Below, in pieces: positions 52,031-60,967 of a DNA stretch of 64,000 bases. The stretch spans positions 1 to 64,000 of the forward strand of contig JBKQMB010000008.1 in the NCBI GenBank assembly GCA_052326605.1, written 5' to 3'. The first letter of the stretch is position 1. The number at the start of each line of letters is the position of its first letter. Below the pieces are notes generated by a model, which saw only the letters and a program-made list of their open reading frames with translations, was not told where the DNA came from and did not search any database. Source of the DNA: Bog-756 sp052326605. Lineage in GTDB: Bacteria; Actinomycetota; Acidimicrobiia; Acidimicrobiales; RAAP-2. The position numbers were made by a program, and so were the translations under genes.

Positions 52031-52073
52031 GCCCGGGCCTTCGCAGCTACGCCGACGCTGCGAAGGCCCGGGC
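52031..52073. terminator. Strong stem-loop between convergent genes
   Basis: GCCCGGGCCTTCGCAGC (52031-52047) and GCTGCGAAGGCCCGGGC (52057-52073) form a perfect 17-bp stem with a 9-nt loop, 24 bp past the cytochrome b operon and 37 bp past the MFS gene on the other strand. It is likely a bidirectional terminator, though no U-run follows. Confidence 0.75.
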
Positions 52074-52109
52074 GTCTTGCTGTCCGACCTCTTGTCTGTG
52101 GCGATGCGC

Positions 52110-54143
52110 TCAGGCCGTCGAGGCCCCGGCGTCGGCCAGCAGCTTGTCGTCATCGGCCAGAAGGGCCGCAGCCAGGCGATGGATCAGATCGATCACCTCG
52201 GGGTGCTCCTCCGGATTCCATCCCTCCAACAACTCGGCCATCGCCTGGCGCCTCACCGCCGTGAGCTCCTCGATGGCCGAGCGCCCCGCGTCGGTGAGAG
52301 CCAGCGTGCACCCGTCGGCCGCGCCCACCTTCTCGATCATGCCGGCCGCCTCGAGCGACTCGATTCCGGCCTCGATGCGCGCGGGCTCGACCCCCAGACG
52401 GTCGCCCATGCTCTCGAGGGTGCAGTCGGGGCGATCAGCGAGTCGGTACAGGGTCCAGCACGCCCGCGGGTCGAGGACGATCCCGGCACGATCCGCCAGC
52501 GTCTCGTAGAGTTCCCGGCGGTTCTCGCGACTGGCGGCCCGCTCGAGGATCCGCTGCACCTCCCCGAGCGACGACCGCGGCTCGGGAAGTCCGAGCTGCT
52601 CGCCTGGCTCCGAGCCCCGGATCGACTTGCGCAGCTCTCTCTCCGGCAATGTCCAACTCAGGAGGAAGGCGACGAAGGCGATGGGCACCCCGATGAGGAA
52701 CATCGTCTGGATGGTGTGGGCCAGGCCGTCGATCACCCCCGCCTGCACGACCGGCGGGAGGTGGTGGATGGCCGACGGGTTGTCGGCACTGATGCTGAAC
52801 CCGGGCGGCGCCTTGGTGAGGTGCAGGGCACGGAGGATGTTGCCCACCACCATGTTGGAGTAGAGCGCTCCGAACACCGCCGTCCCGAAGGAACCGCCGA
52901 TCATGCGGAAGAAGGTCGTCCCCGAGGTGGCGGTGCCAAGCTCCTCGTAGGGCACTGCGTTCTGGACGGCCACCACCAGTACCTGCATGACCAGTCCCAG
53001 CCCGAACCCGAAGACGGCCATGTAGCCGGCCATCACCCACGCACCGGTGCTGATCCCGATCAGCGACATCAGGTAGAGCCCGACGGTCATCAGTGCGGTG
53101 CCCACCACCGGGAAGATCTTGTACCGACCCCATCGGCTCACCAGCAGTCCCGATCCGATCGACGCCACCAGGAGGCCGCCCATCATCGGGAAGAGGCGCA
53201 CGCCCGAGGCGATGGCGCTCACGCCCTTGACCTCCTGTAGGAACACGGGCAGGAACGTGAGGGCGCCGAACATGGCGAACCCCACCACGAAGCCGATGGC
53301 GCTGGCCGCGCTGAACACCGGGTTGGCGAAGAGTCGGAGCGGGATGACCGGCTCCACGGCCCGGCGCTCCGCCAGCAGGAACGCCACCGTGAAGACGACG
53401 CCGGCGACAGCCAGGCCGATGATGAACGGTGACGTCCAGGGGTAGGAAATGCCGCCCAGGCTGGTGAACAGCACGAGCGCCGTGGCAGCCAGCGCCAGGA
53501 ACGCGCTTCCGAGATAGTCGATCACCCGGTGCACCCGGCCCAGGGCACCGGGGAGGGCGACCGCGGTCACCACCAGGGCCACCCCACCGATGGGGATGTT
53601 GATGTAGAAGATCCACCGCCAGCTGAGGTACTCCACGAAGACCCCTCCGATGAGCGGCCCGATGACCGTGGTCACGCCGAACATGGCCATGAACAGCCCC
53701 ATGTAGCGCCCGCGCTCCCGAGGCGACACCACGTCGCCGACGATCGTCTGGGCACCCACCATGAGGCCGCCGCCGCCGAGGCCCTGGAGCGCCCGGAATG
53801 CGATCAGCTCGAACATCGAGTGGCTCAGCCCGGACAGTGCCGAGCCGACGAGGAAGAGGACGATCGCCGCCTGGAAGAAGAACTTCCGGCCGAACTGGTC
53901 CCCGAGCTTGCCCCACAGGGGCGTCGACACCGTCGAGGCCAGGAGGTATGCGGTGACCACCCAGGTGAGGTGGGAGGCACCGTGCAGGTCACCCACGATG
54001 GTGGGCAGCGCGGTGGAGACGACCGTCTGGTCGAGGGCGGCGAGGAACATGCCCATCATCAGGGCGCCGATGACGACCAGGACCCGCCGGTGCGACAGCT
54101 GGGCCGGCGGGTCGGTTCGTCCGGCAGTCATCGCTTCGGTCAC
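52110..54143 (-). CDS. MFS drug exporter (DHA2) with C-terminal MarR-like winged-helix domain
   Basis: A 677-aa protein. Residues about 20-510 form a 14-TM DHA2 transporter: ALDQTVVSTALPTIVGDLHG, GKLGDQFGRKFFFQAAIVLF, RALQGLGGGGLMVGAQTIVG and RERGRYMGLFMAMFGVTTVIG. After the last segment come about 160 residues with LADRPDCTLESMGDRLGVEP and LEAAGMIEKVGAADGCTLAL, like the wing and recognition helix of a MarR/PadR-type domain. A pump fused to its own DNA-binding-like domain is unusual but recurs in actinobacteria; it may act as a ligand sensor. The start GTG 54141-54143 has GGGGGAG upstream; ATG 54131 is possible. Confidence 0.88.
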   Translation of the reverse strand: MTEAMTAGRTDPPAQLSHRRVLVVIGALMMGMFLAALDQTVVSTALPTIVGDLHGASHLTWVVTAYLLASTVSTPLWGKLGDQFGRKFFFQAAIVLFLVGSALSGLSHSMFELIAFRALQGLGGGGLMVGAQTIVGDVVSPRERGRYMGLFMAMFGVTTVIGPLIGGVFVEYLSWRWIFYINIPIGGVALVVTAVALPGALGRVHRVIDYLGSAFLALAATALVLFTSLGGISYPWTSPFIIGLAVAGVVFTVAFLLAERRAVEPVIPLRLFANPVFSAASAIGFVVGFAMFGALTFLPVFLQEVKGVSAIASGVRLFPMMGGLLVASIGSGLLVSRWGRYKIFPVVGTALMTVGLYLMSLIGISTGAWVMAGYMAVFGFGLGLVMQVLVVAVQNAVPYEELGTATSGTTFFRMIGGSFGTAVFGALYSNMVVGNILRALHLTKAPPGFSISADNPSAIHHLPPVVQAGVIDGLAHTIQTMFLIGVPIAFVAFLLSWTLPERELRKSIRGSEPGEQLGLPEPRSSLGEVQRILERAASRENRRELYETLADRAGIVLDPRACWTLYRLADRPDCTLESMGDRLGVEPARIEAGIESLEAAGMIEKVGAADGCTLALTDAGRSAIEELTAVRRQAMAELLEGWNPEEHPEVIDLIHRLAAALLADDDKLLADAGASTA

Positions 54144-54326
54144 GGCTCGGCTCCCCCGTTCGTGCGGCGACCCCGCCGCCGCACGATCTCCGTCGCCCGG
54201 TCAGAGGGGTCCCCGGCACGGAGTCTAGGGACAAGCGCCAACACCGGGATACTGCGGCCACGATGTGCCGGATCGACCGGAGCGGCGCGAGACTCTGGCT
54301 CGGTCAACACTCAGCTGGAGGTACGC

Positions 54327-55106
54327 GTGGAGTCGAGCACCATGCCGGCGGCATTCCTGGGTCACGGCGATCCGAGGAACGCCCTTTCCGACAACCGATA
54401 CACCCGGGCCTGGCGGGAGTTCGGTGCCTCGATACCCAAACCCCGGGCGGTCGTGGTCGTCTCCGCTCACTGGTACGTGGCGTCGACCCTGGTGACCGCC
54501 ATGCCCGCGCCCCGGACGATCCACGACTTCTACGGGTTCCCCCAGGCCCTGTTCGATGTCCGGTACCCGGCGCCGGGTTCGCCGGAGGTCGCCGAGGAGG
54601 TCGCCGAGGTGGTCAAGCCCCGCTGGGTCGGCCTCGACCACGATGGTTGGGGCCTGGACCACGGTACCTGGTCCCTGCTCGTCCATGTCTTCCCTGACGC
54701 GGACGTGCCGGTCATCCAGTTGTCGGTCAACGCGCTCGAGGGCTACGACGAGCATTTCGACCTCGGCGTGCGGCTGGCCCCGCTGAGCGAGCGAGGCGTG
54801 CTGGTGCTGGGCAGCGGCAACGTGGTCCACAACCTGGGCCTCCTCGACTGGGGAGGAGGAGAGGGCGGCTCCGACTGGGCCGTGCGCTTCGACGAGCAGT
54901 GCAGGGACTTGATGCTCGAGGACCCGGCGCGGGTCAGGGACCTCGTCCACCACCCGGACTACCACCTGGCCGTCCCGACCCCTGAGCACTTCCTCCCCCT
55001 GGCCACCATCGCCGGCCTGGCGGTGGCAACGCAGTCGCCGGCCTCGACCCTGGTCGACGGCTACGTCGGTGGCTCCCTGTCGATGGCTTCGTTCAAACTG
55101 GGGTGA
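54327..55106 (+). CDS. ygiD: LigB-type extradiol dioxygenase (YgiD/DODA-like)
   Basis: A 259-aa non-heme metal enzyme. FLGHGDPRNALSDNRYTRAW near residues 9-28 is the YgiD signature with a metal-binding His; VVVSAHWYV, GWGLDHGTWSLLVHVFPDA and VLGSGNVVHNLGL follow, with two more metal His residues. The family cleaves L-DOPA and other catechols (4,5-extradiol). GGAGG 5 nt before GTG 54327 fixes the start; ATG 54342 is too far from it. It stands alone. Confidence 0.9.
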   Translation: MESSTMPAAFLGHGDPRNALSDNRYTRAWREFGASIPKPRAVVVVSAHWYVASTLVTAMPAPRTIHDFYGFPQALFDVRYPAPGSPEVAEEVAEVVKPRWVGLDHDGWGLDHGTWSLLVHVFPDADVPVIQLSVNALEGYDEHFDLGVRLAPLSERGVLVLGSGNVVHNLGLLDWGGGEGGSDWAVRFDEQCRDLMLEDPARVRDLVHHPDYHLAVPTPEHFLPLATIAGLAVATQSPASTLVDGYVGGSLSMASFKLG

Positions 55107-55224
55107 GCCACCACCGCGGCCGCCCGGACGGCGCGGCCGATGAGGCCCATCAAGGAGTCGCCCGGGTGACGGCCACGTGGCACACTTGACCCTCGTTCAC
55201 CAGATCGACACCGGAGGTTGGATC

Positions 55225-56175
55225 GTGCGCACCATGCAACGGGGATACCGGAAGGCCATGGTGGCCACGGCCATCGGCGCAGTGGCAGTGCTGGCTGCCG
55301 CCTGCAGCAGCAGCTCGAGCAGCTCGACGACGACCACCGCAGGGGCACCGACCACCACCGTAGGGCTGCCGACGACCACCATCCCCACGCAATCGACCAA
55401 TGCGGCCATCGCCGCCACGGTGCCCGCCTCCGTCAAGTCCAAGGGCACCCTCGACATCGCCCTCGACGCCACCTACGCCCCGGATGAGTTCATCGCGCCC
55501 AACGGCTCGACCATCGTGGGCATGGACGCCGACCTGGCCACCGCCATCAGCCAGACCCTCGGTCTCACGCCCAAGCTGATCAACGCCACCTTCGACACCA
55601 TCATCCCGGGCATCCAGAGCGGCAAGTACGACATGGGCGCCTCCTCCTTCACCGACACCATCGCCCGGCAGAAGGTGGTCGACTTCGTCGACTACTTCAC
55701 CGCCGGCGAGGGCTTCTACGTGAAGAGCGGCAGCCCGCTGGCCTTCAACGGCCTGACCACGCTGTGCGGGCACTCAGTGGCCGTCGAGGACGGGACCACC
55801 GAGCAGACCGACGCCCAGACCACGGCCAAGGCGTGTACCAAGGGTGGCAAGCCCACGGTGACCGTGCTCTCCTACGGCAACCAGAGCCAGGCCAACCTGG
55901 CCGTCTCCAGCGGCCGGGCCGATGTCGGGTTCGCCGACTCCCAGGTGGCCGGCTACATCGTGGCCACCTCCAACGGAGTGTTCCAGAACAGCGGCACCGC
56001 CTTCGAGGTGGCCCCCTACGGGCTGGCCCTGCCCAAGGGGAACGGCATGGCCGCCCCGGTGCAGGCCGCGGTCAACGCGCTCATCGCCAACGGCGTCTAC
56101 AACCAGATCCTCACCAAGTGGGGCGTCCAGTCCGGGGCGGTCACCTCCTCGGCGATCAACGCCGCCACCAGCTGA
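55225..56175 (+). CDS. Polar amino-acid ABC transporter, lipoprotein substrate-binding subunit
   Basis: A 316-aa lipoprotein. The lipobox is VAVLAAACSS near residues 20-29, followed by a Ser/Thr-rich linker. The SBP_bac_3 fold is visible in LDIALDATYAPDEFI, GMDADLATAISQTLGL, FDTIIPGIQSGKYDMGASSF, VAVEDGTTEQ and RADVGFADSQVAGYIV. These bind polar amino acids outside the membrane. GGAGG 7 nt before GTG 55225 supports the start. It is the first gene of a three-gene ABC operon. Confidence 0.92.
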   Translation: MRTMQRGYRKAMVATAIGAVAVLAAACSSSSSSSTTTTAGAPTTTVGLPTTTIPTQSTNAAIAATVPASVKSKGTLDIALDATYAPDEFIAPNGSTIVGMDADLATAISQTLGLTPKLINATFDTIIPGIQSGKYDMGASSFTDTIARQKVVDFVDYFTAGEGFYVKSGSPLAFNGLTTLCGHSVAVEDGTTEQTDAQTTAKACTKGGKPTVTVLSYGNQSQANLAVSSGRADVGFADSQVAGYIVATSNGVFQNSGTAFEVAPYGLALPKGNGMAAPVQAAVNALIANGVYNQILTKWGVQSGAVTSSAINAATS

Positions 56176-56206
56176 GCGGCACGGCGGTCGACAGCAGTTC
56201 CCTCCG

Positions 56207-57223
56207 ATGACTGATCCCACGATGCGTCCCTCTCCCGGTGGCGGAGGGGGCGGCGGGGGTCGGTCCAACCCGAAAATCGTGCCGGTCCGGCACCCGGGCC
56301 GCTGGGTGGCCAGTGCGGCGATCCTGGTGTTGGCGGCCATGCTGATCAACACCCTGTTCTTCTCCCACGTCACGCGCGGCGGGGTGCGGGAGGGCCGGTA
56401 CCAGTGGGGAGTGGTCGGCAAGTACCTCTTCGCCGCCCCCATCTTCCGGGGCATCGTGGTCACCCTCGAGCTGACCGTCATCGCCATGGTGGTCGGCATC
56501 GTGCTCGGCATCGTGCTGGCCGTCATGCGGTTGTCGCCCAACTGGCTGCTGTCCGGCTCCGCCTGGGTCTACATCTGGTTCTTCCGGGGCACCCCCGTGC
56601 TGGTCCAGATCATCTTCTGGTACGAGGGGATCAGCTACCTCTACCCCCACCTGGGTTTCGGCATCCCCTTCGCGACCCCGTTCGTCAACGTCAACGCCAA
56701 CGTACTGGTGACCTCCTTCACGGCCGGAGCCCTCGGGCTCAGCTTCAACGAGGGTGCCTACATGGCCGAGATCGTGCGGGCCGGCATCATCTCGGTCGAC
56801 GAGGGCCAGACCGAGGCGGCCCAGTCGCTGGGCATGGCCAAATTCCAGACCATGCGCCGCATCGTGCTGCCCCAGGCCATGCGGGTCATCATCCCTCCGA
56901 CGGGCAACGAGACCATCTCGATGCTCAAGACCACCTCGCTGGTCTACGCCATCGCGTTGGCCGACCTGTTCACCGCGGCCACGAACATCTCGAACACCAA
57001 CTACGAGGTCGTCCCGCTCCTGCTGGTGGCAAGCCTGTGGTACCTCTTCTTCACCTCGCTGCTCACCATCGGGCAGTACTACGTCGAGCGCTACTACGCG
57101 CGGGGGTCGACTCGGGCCCTTCCCCCGACCCCGATCCAGCGCCTGCGCCAGTCCTTCCTCCACATCCGGGTGAAGCCGGCTCCGGCCATGGCCGACGCCC
57201 CGTGGCTGGCACCCCATGAGTGA
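56207..57223 (+). CDS. Polar amino-acid ABC transporter permease
   Basis: A 338-aa protein of the HisM/GlnP type. After a Gly-rich N-terminus and one extra membrane segment (VASAAILVLAAMLINTLFF), the transporter core starts IFRGIVVTLELTVIAMVVGI. The ATPase-contact loop is EAAQSLGMAKFQTMRRIVLP (EAA motif). Four or more further segments follow. ATG 56207 gives the N-terminal MTDPTMRPSPGG. It overlaps the ATPase gene by 8 bp. Confidence 0.92.
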   Translation: MTDPTMRPSPGGGGGGGGRSNPKIVPVRHPGRWVASAAILVLAAMLINTLFFSHVTRGGVREGRYQWGVVGKYLFAAPIFRGIVVTLELTVIAMVVGIVLGIVLAVMRLSPNWLLSGSAWVYIWFFRGTPVLVQIIFWYEGISYLYPHLGFGIPFATPFVNVNANVLVTSFTAGALGLSFNEGAYMAEIVRAGIISVDEGQTEAAQSLGMAKFQTMRRIVLPQAMRVIIPPTGNETISMLKTTSLVYAIALADLFTAATNISNTNYEVVPLLLVASLWYLFFTSLLTIGQYYVERYYARGSTRALPPTPIQRLRQSFLHIRVKPAPAMADAPWLAPHE

Positions 57224-57980
57224 GCCGATGGTCCGGGCCACCCAGGTCCACAAGTCCTTCGGCCGCCTCGAGGTCCTCAGGGGCATCGACCTGGTCGTCA
57301 ATCCGGGCGAGGTCCTCTGCCTCATCGGACCCTCGGGCTCCGGCAAGAGCACCTTCCTGCGCTGCATCAACCATCTCGAGAAGATCGACGGGGGCGAGCT
57401 GTCGGTCGACGGGGAGCTCGTCGGCTACCGGCGCAGCGGGGACCGGCTCTTCGAGCTGAAGGACCGCGAGGTCTGCGGCAAGCGGGCGGAGATCGGCATG
57501 GTGTTCCAGCGCTTCAACCTCTTCCCCCACATGAGCGTGCTCGACAACGTGATGTCCGCGCCGGTGTGGGTGAAGAAGGAATCGGTCGCCGCGACCAGAG
57601 CGCGCGCCCACCAGCTGCTCGAGCGGGTGGGCCTGGCCGACAAGGAGAAGAGCTACCCCAACCAGCTCTCCGGGGGCCAGCAGCAGCGGGTGGCCATCGC
57701 CCGGGCCCTGGCCATGCAGCCCAAGCTGATGCTCTTCGACGAGCCGACCTCGGCCCTCGACCCCGAGCTGGTCGGTGAGGTCCTCGACGTGATACGGGCA
57801 CTCGCGCTGGAGGGCATGACCATGATCGTGGTGACCCACGAGATGGGCTTCGCCCGCGAGGTCGGCGACACCTTGGTCTTCATGGACGGCGGGGTGGTGG
57901 TGGAGAGCGGCGATCCCAGGGCGGTCCTGAACGCACCGCAGCACGAGCGGACCAAGTCCTTCCTGTCGAAGGTGCTCTGA
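57216..57980 (+). CDS. Polar amino-acid ABC transporter ATP-binding protein
   Basis: A 254-aa ATPase of the GlnQ/HisP type. Walker A is GPSGSGKST at residues 38-46, the signature LSGGQQQRVAIARAL starts at 151 and Walker B is LMLFDEPTSALDPE with Asp 175; the His switch is VVTHEMGFAREV. An insertion with YRRSGDRLFELKDREVCGK lies between Walker A and the Q-loop (MVFQRFNLF). It should pair with the permease to drive uptake. The operon ends here. Confidence 0.94.
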   Translation: MSEPMVRATQVHKSFGRLEVLRGIDLVVNPGEVLCLIGPSGSGKSTFLRCINHLEKIDGGELSVDGELVGYRRSGDRLFELKDREVCGKRAEIGMVFQRFNLFPHMSVLDNVMSAPVWVKKESVAATRARAHQLLERVGLADKEKSYPNQLSGGQQQRVAIARALAMQPKLMLFDEPTSALDPELVGEVLDVIRALALEGMTMIVVTHEMGFAREVGDTLVFMDGGVVVESGDPRAVLNAPQHERTKSFLSKVL

Positions 57981-58246
57981 CCGGCCTGATCGGCGGGATC
58001 CTGGACGGGCTACGCGGCCGGCACGACGGTGAGGATCCAAGCGTCGAGGCCCACACACCGGCAGGCCTACCGTCGGGCGGCCCAGTCGTCGAAGACATCG
58101 GATCCGCCCTCCTCGGCGATCGAAGCCGCCGGCGTCGAGCCGTGGCGGATGGTCCGGAGCCAGCAACAGCTTGGCCGTCCCATCGAGGATCACGCCCGTT
58201 CCCCGGGCCACCCCGTCGGCGATACCGGTCAACCGGGCGACGACGC
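57981..58246. other. Intergenic region between convergent units
   Basis: I see no gene, strong hairpin or box here. Long minus-strand frames are shadows of the ABC genes. Confidence 0.4.
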
Positions 58247-59056
58247 TCAGCCGTCGCTCGGTCGGCCCCCGGGGTCTGACCGGACCAGGGCCACCAGCAA
58301 GGAAAGGTCCGACCGGTCGATCCGGTCGGTGGCCTGCAACGAGGCGCGGCCGAGGCTGGTGCCGAAGGGCAACGCGTCGACGATCCCGTGCCCGACCCAG
58401 TTACGCACCAACCGGAGCTCGGTGGAGCGGTGGAGGGACCGCTCGTCGATCACCTTCCCCTTGGAAACCAGGGCGGCATTGGTGAGGCGGCGCACCTCGC
58501 TGCGATCCACGGCGATCCCCAGCCCGTGGAGCTGTCGCACCAGGTACGACCCGGTGTTGTACCAGTCACAGAGGCCGTGGACCACGGAGGCGACCTGACC
58601 GACCGCCCCGTCGACGGCCAGCGCCAGCACCGGACCACCTTCGAGCGTGGAGGCCGCGGCCGCCGCCACCAGCGCCAACTGCAGGGCCCCCATCGCGGCA
58701 GAGATCGAGCGGGTCTGGCGGGCGGCCAGCTGTTCGACCCCTTCTCGGTCGTAGAGGACGGCCGGGTGGTCGACGACCTGACCCGACATCAAGTCGAGGA
58801 GGCGAGGCGGGGCAGCTCGCACCTGGGCGCGGATCCGACCGACCCGCCCCGGCCCCCCGGTGAACGCCTCGCGACCGATGCTCCCGAAGGCCGCTTCGAG
58901 CTCCGCCGAGGCCTCCGAGGGCAGGCCCTCCGGCCGCAGGAGCCCACGCAGGGCCTGGGAGAACGCCGCCCGCGCCCGGGCCAGGCGCACGCCCCTGGTG
59001 CCGGGCGTCGGAGAGCTCGGTGGTTCCGGCCCGGGATTCGTGGGGTCACCGGTCAC
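58247..59056 (-). CDS. Hypothetical helical protein
   Basis: A 269-aa Ala/Leu/Arg-rich protein starting at GTG 59054-59056 (VTGDPTNPGPEPP). Helical stretches ARARAAFSQALRGLLRPEGL and SAAMGALQLALVAAAAASTL could be amphipathic or membrane-associated, and SLHRSTELRLVRNWVGHGIV is near the C-terminus. An EcsC-like relationship is possible but unproven. It could start earlier (to 59140). No ribosome binding site is visible. It is divergent from the APC permease gene. Confidence 0.6.
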   Translation of the reverse strand: MTGDPTNPGPEPPSSPTPGTRGVRLARARAAFSQALRGLLRPEGLPSEASAELEAAFGSIGREAFTGGPGRVGRIRAQVRAAPPRLLDLMSGQVVDHPAVLYDREGVEQLAARQTRSISAAMGALQLALVAAAAASTLEGGPVLALAVDGAVGQVASVVHGLCDWYNTGSYLVRQLHGLGIAVDRSEVRRLTNAALVSKGKVIDERSLHRSTELRLVRNWVGHGIVDALPFGTSLGRASLQATDRIDRSDLSLLVALVRSDPGGRPSDG

Positions 59057-59093
59057 ACCATGAGTCTGCTGAGTACGTGCCGTGACCGCAAAC

Positions 59094-59174
59094 GATTGCA
59101 AGCGACTGCAAGCAGTTGCCGACGAAACAGATCTTTGCATGATCCTTGACAATGTGGGCCCTAGAAGACTAAAT
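59094..59174 (+). promoter_or_regulatory. Putative promoter and operator of APC permease gene
   Basis: Two tandem 10-bp units, GATTGCAAGC (59094-59103) and GACTGCAAGC (59104-59113), followed by AGTTGCCGAC, include the inverted core TTGCA/TGCAA typical of LacI or other helix-turn-helix operators. TTGACA (59146-59151) and CTAAAT (59169-59174) are spaced 17 bp and would place the start near 59181. Confidence 0.45.
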
Positions 59175-59229
59175 GCCATCAAGGCAAAACCGGTGCGATC
59201 TGCCTCCGGGCCGGTCGAGAGGAGCACGC

Positions 59230-60879
59230 ATGGACGACGACCAGGGCCTCAGTCGGCCGACCGGAAGCCAGGTCGCTCCCGTCGGGGTCACTCCTACCGG
59301 AGTTGAGGTCGCCTATCCGCCAGGGATGGACGACGACACCAAGCGCCTACACCAGCTGGGCTACGCCCAGGAGCTCAAGCGGGGGATGGGGTCCTTCTCC
59401 AACTTCGCCATCTCGTTCTCGATCATCTCGATCCTGACCGGCGGCATCACCACCTACTACCTGGGCATGGACGCCGGCGGGCCGCTGGTCATCACCACAG
59501 GGTGGTTCATCGTCGGCGCCTTCGTCCTCTGCGTGGGCCTGGGCATGGCCGAGATCTGCTCGGCCTACCCCACTGCCGGCGGCCTCTACTACTGGTCCGC
59601 CCAGCTGGCACCCAAGAACAAGGCGGCGTGGTCGTGGGCGTGCGGCTGGTTCAACCTAGTGGGCCAGGTGGCCGTCACCGCCTCCATCGACTACGGACTG
59701 GCCACCTACGTGGGCTTCCTGATCACCCTCTACCACGCGAACTTCCACTCAACCGCCAAGTGGGTCCTCGTCTTCTACGCCATCATCCTCGCCGCCCACG
59801 GACTGCTCAACACCTTCCGGGTGACGCTGGTTGGCATGCTGGCCGACATCAGCGTGTGGTGGCACCTCATCGGCACCCTGGTCATCGTGGTCGCCCTCTT
59901 CGCCATCCCCAGCCAGCACCAGAGCGTGAGCTTCCTCTTCCACAGTGAGAACCTCACCGGGTGGACCGGCCCCTTCGCCGGGGTCTACGTCTTCGCCATC
60001 GGACTGCTGCTGGCCCAGTACACGCTGACCGGGTACGACGCCTCGGCTCACATGACCGAGGAGACCCAAGGCGCCGCCGTGGAGGGCCCGAAAGGGATCG
60101 TGCGGGCCATCTACGTCTCGATCATCGCCGGCTTCGTCCTCAACCTGGCCATGACCCTGGCCCTTCAGGGCGGGTCGAAGGAGTATGCGGCGGTGGCCCT
60201 CAACGGGCCGACCGCCGGCGGAGAGGTGTTCGTGAACGCCATCACCGGGCAGGGAGGCAAGCTGCTGGTGATCATCTCGATGGTGGCCATGTTCTTCTGC
60301 GGCATGGCCTCGGTGACCGCCAACTCCCGAATGATCTACGCCTTCTCCCGTGACGGAGCGGTCCCCGGCCACAAGCTCTGGCACCGGCTGCACCCCAACA
60401 CCCGCACCCCGGTCAATGCGGTCTGGCTGGCCGCGGTGGTGGCCTTCCTCCTCGGGGTCCCCTCCCTGTACCAGGTCGGCGGGTACTCGGTGGCCTTCTT
60501 CGCCATCGTCTCCATCGGCACGGTCGGCCTGTACGTCGCCTACGCAATCCCGATCTACCTACGCCTGCGGGCCGGCGACAGCTTCAGGCCCGGGCCGTGG
60601 AGCCTGGGCAAGTGGAGCAAGCCGATCGGCTGGATCGCCGTGATCTGGGTGGTCGTCATCACCATATTGTTCTTCGCCCCCGCCTTCTGGCCGTGGAGCA
60701 CGGCCGCCGACTTCAACTGGGCCGGCCCGGCCTTCGTGGCCGTGATGGCCGCTGTCTTCATCTGGTACGCGGTGTCGGCCCACAAGTGGTTCAAGGGCCC
60801 GAAGATCGAGGGCGACGAGGCGGGCCTCGAGGAAATCGAGCGGGAGTACGCCGCCGGTATCATCCCCCCCGAGGATTGA
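59230..60879 (+). CDS. APC family amino-acid permease
   Basis: A 549-aa transporter with about 12 membrane segments. After a polar N-terminus of about 50 residues come RGMGSFSNFAISFSIISILT, GMAEICSAYPTAGGLYYWSA (TM3 motif) and LAQYTLTGYDASAHMTEETQ, typical of the GABA/choline-like (ACT) group of APC transporters, plus the SRDGAVPGHKLWHRLHPNT loop. It imports amino acids or amines with protons. GAGAGGAG before ATG 59230 supports the start. A stem-loop terminator follows at 60886. Confidence 0.93.
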   Translation: MDDDQGLSRPTGSQVAPVGVTPTGVEVAYPPGMDDDTKRLHQLGYAQELKRGMGSFSNFAISFSIISILTGGITTYYLGMDAGGPLVITTGWFIVGAFVLCVGLGMAEICSAYPTAGGLYYWSAQLAPKNKAAWSWACGWFNLVGQVAVTASIDYGLATYVGFLITLYHANFHSTAKWVLVFYAIILAAHGLLNTFRVTLVGMLADISVWWHLIGTLVIVVALFAIPSQHQSVSFLFHSENLTGWTGPFAGVYVFAIGLLLAQYTLTGYDASAHMTEETQGAAVEGPKGIVRAIYVSIIAGFVLNLAMTLALQGGSKEYAAVALNGPTAGGEVFVNAITGQGGKLLVIISMVAMFFCGMASVTANSRMIYAFSRDGAVPGHKLWHRLHPNTRTPVNAVWLAAVVAFLLGVPSLYQVGGYSVAFFAIVSIGTVGLYVAYAIPIYLRLRAGDSFRPGPWSLGKWSKPIGWIAVIWVVVITILFFAPAFWPWSTAADFNWAGPAFVAVMAAVFIWYAVSAHKWFKGPKIEGDEAGLEEIEREYAAGIIPPED

Positions 60880-60885
60880 TCGAGC

Positions 60886-60919
60886 CGATCAGCGGGCGAT
60901 GCTTGTTGCCCGCTGATCG
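60886..60919 (+). terminator. Stem-loop terminator after the APC permease gene
   Basis: CGATCAGCGGGC (60886-60897) pairs perfectly with GCCCGCTGATCG (60908-60919) around a 10-nt loop, 7 bp after the stop codon. Confidence 0.65.
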
Positions 60920-60967
60920 CAGCCGACCGGATCGACGGGGGCGCACGCCCGGGACGGGGGAACTGCC

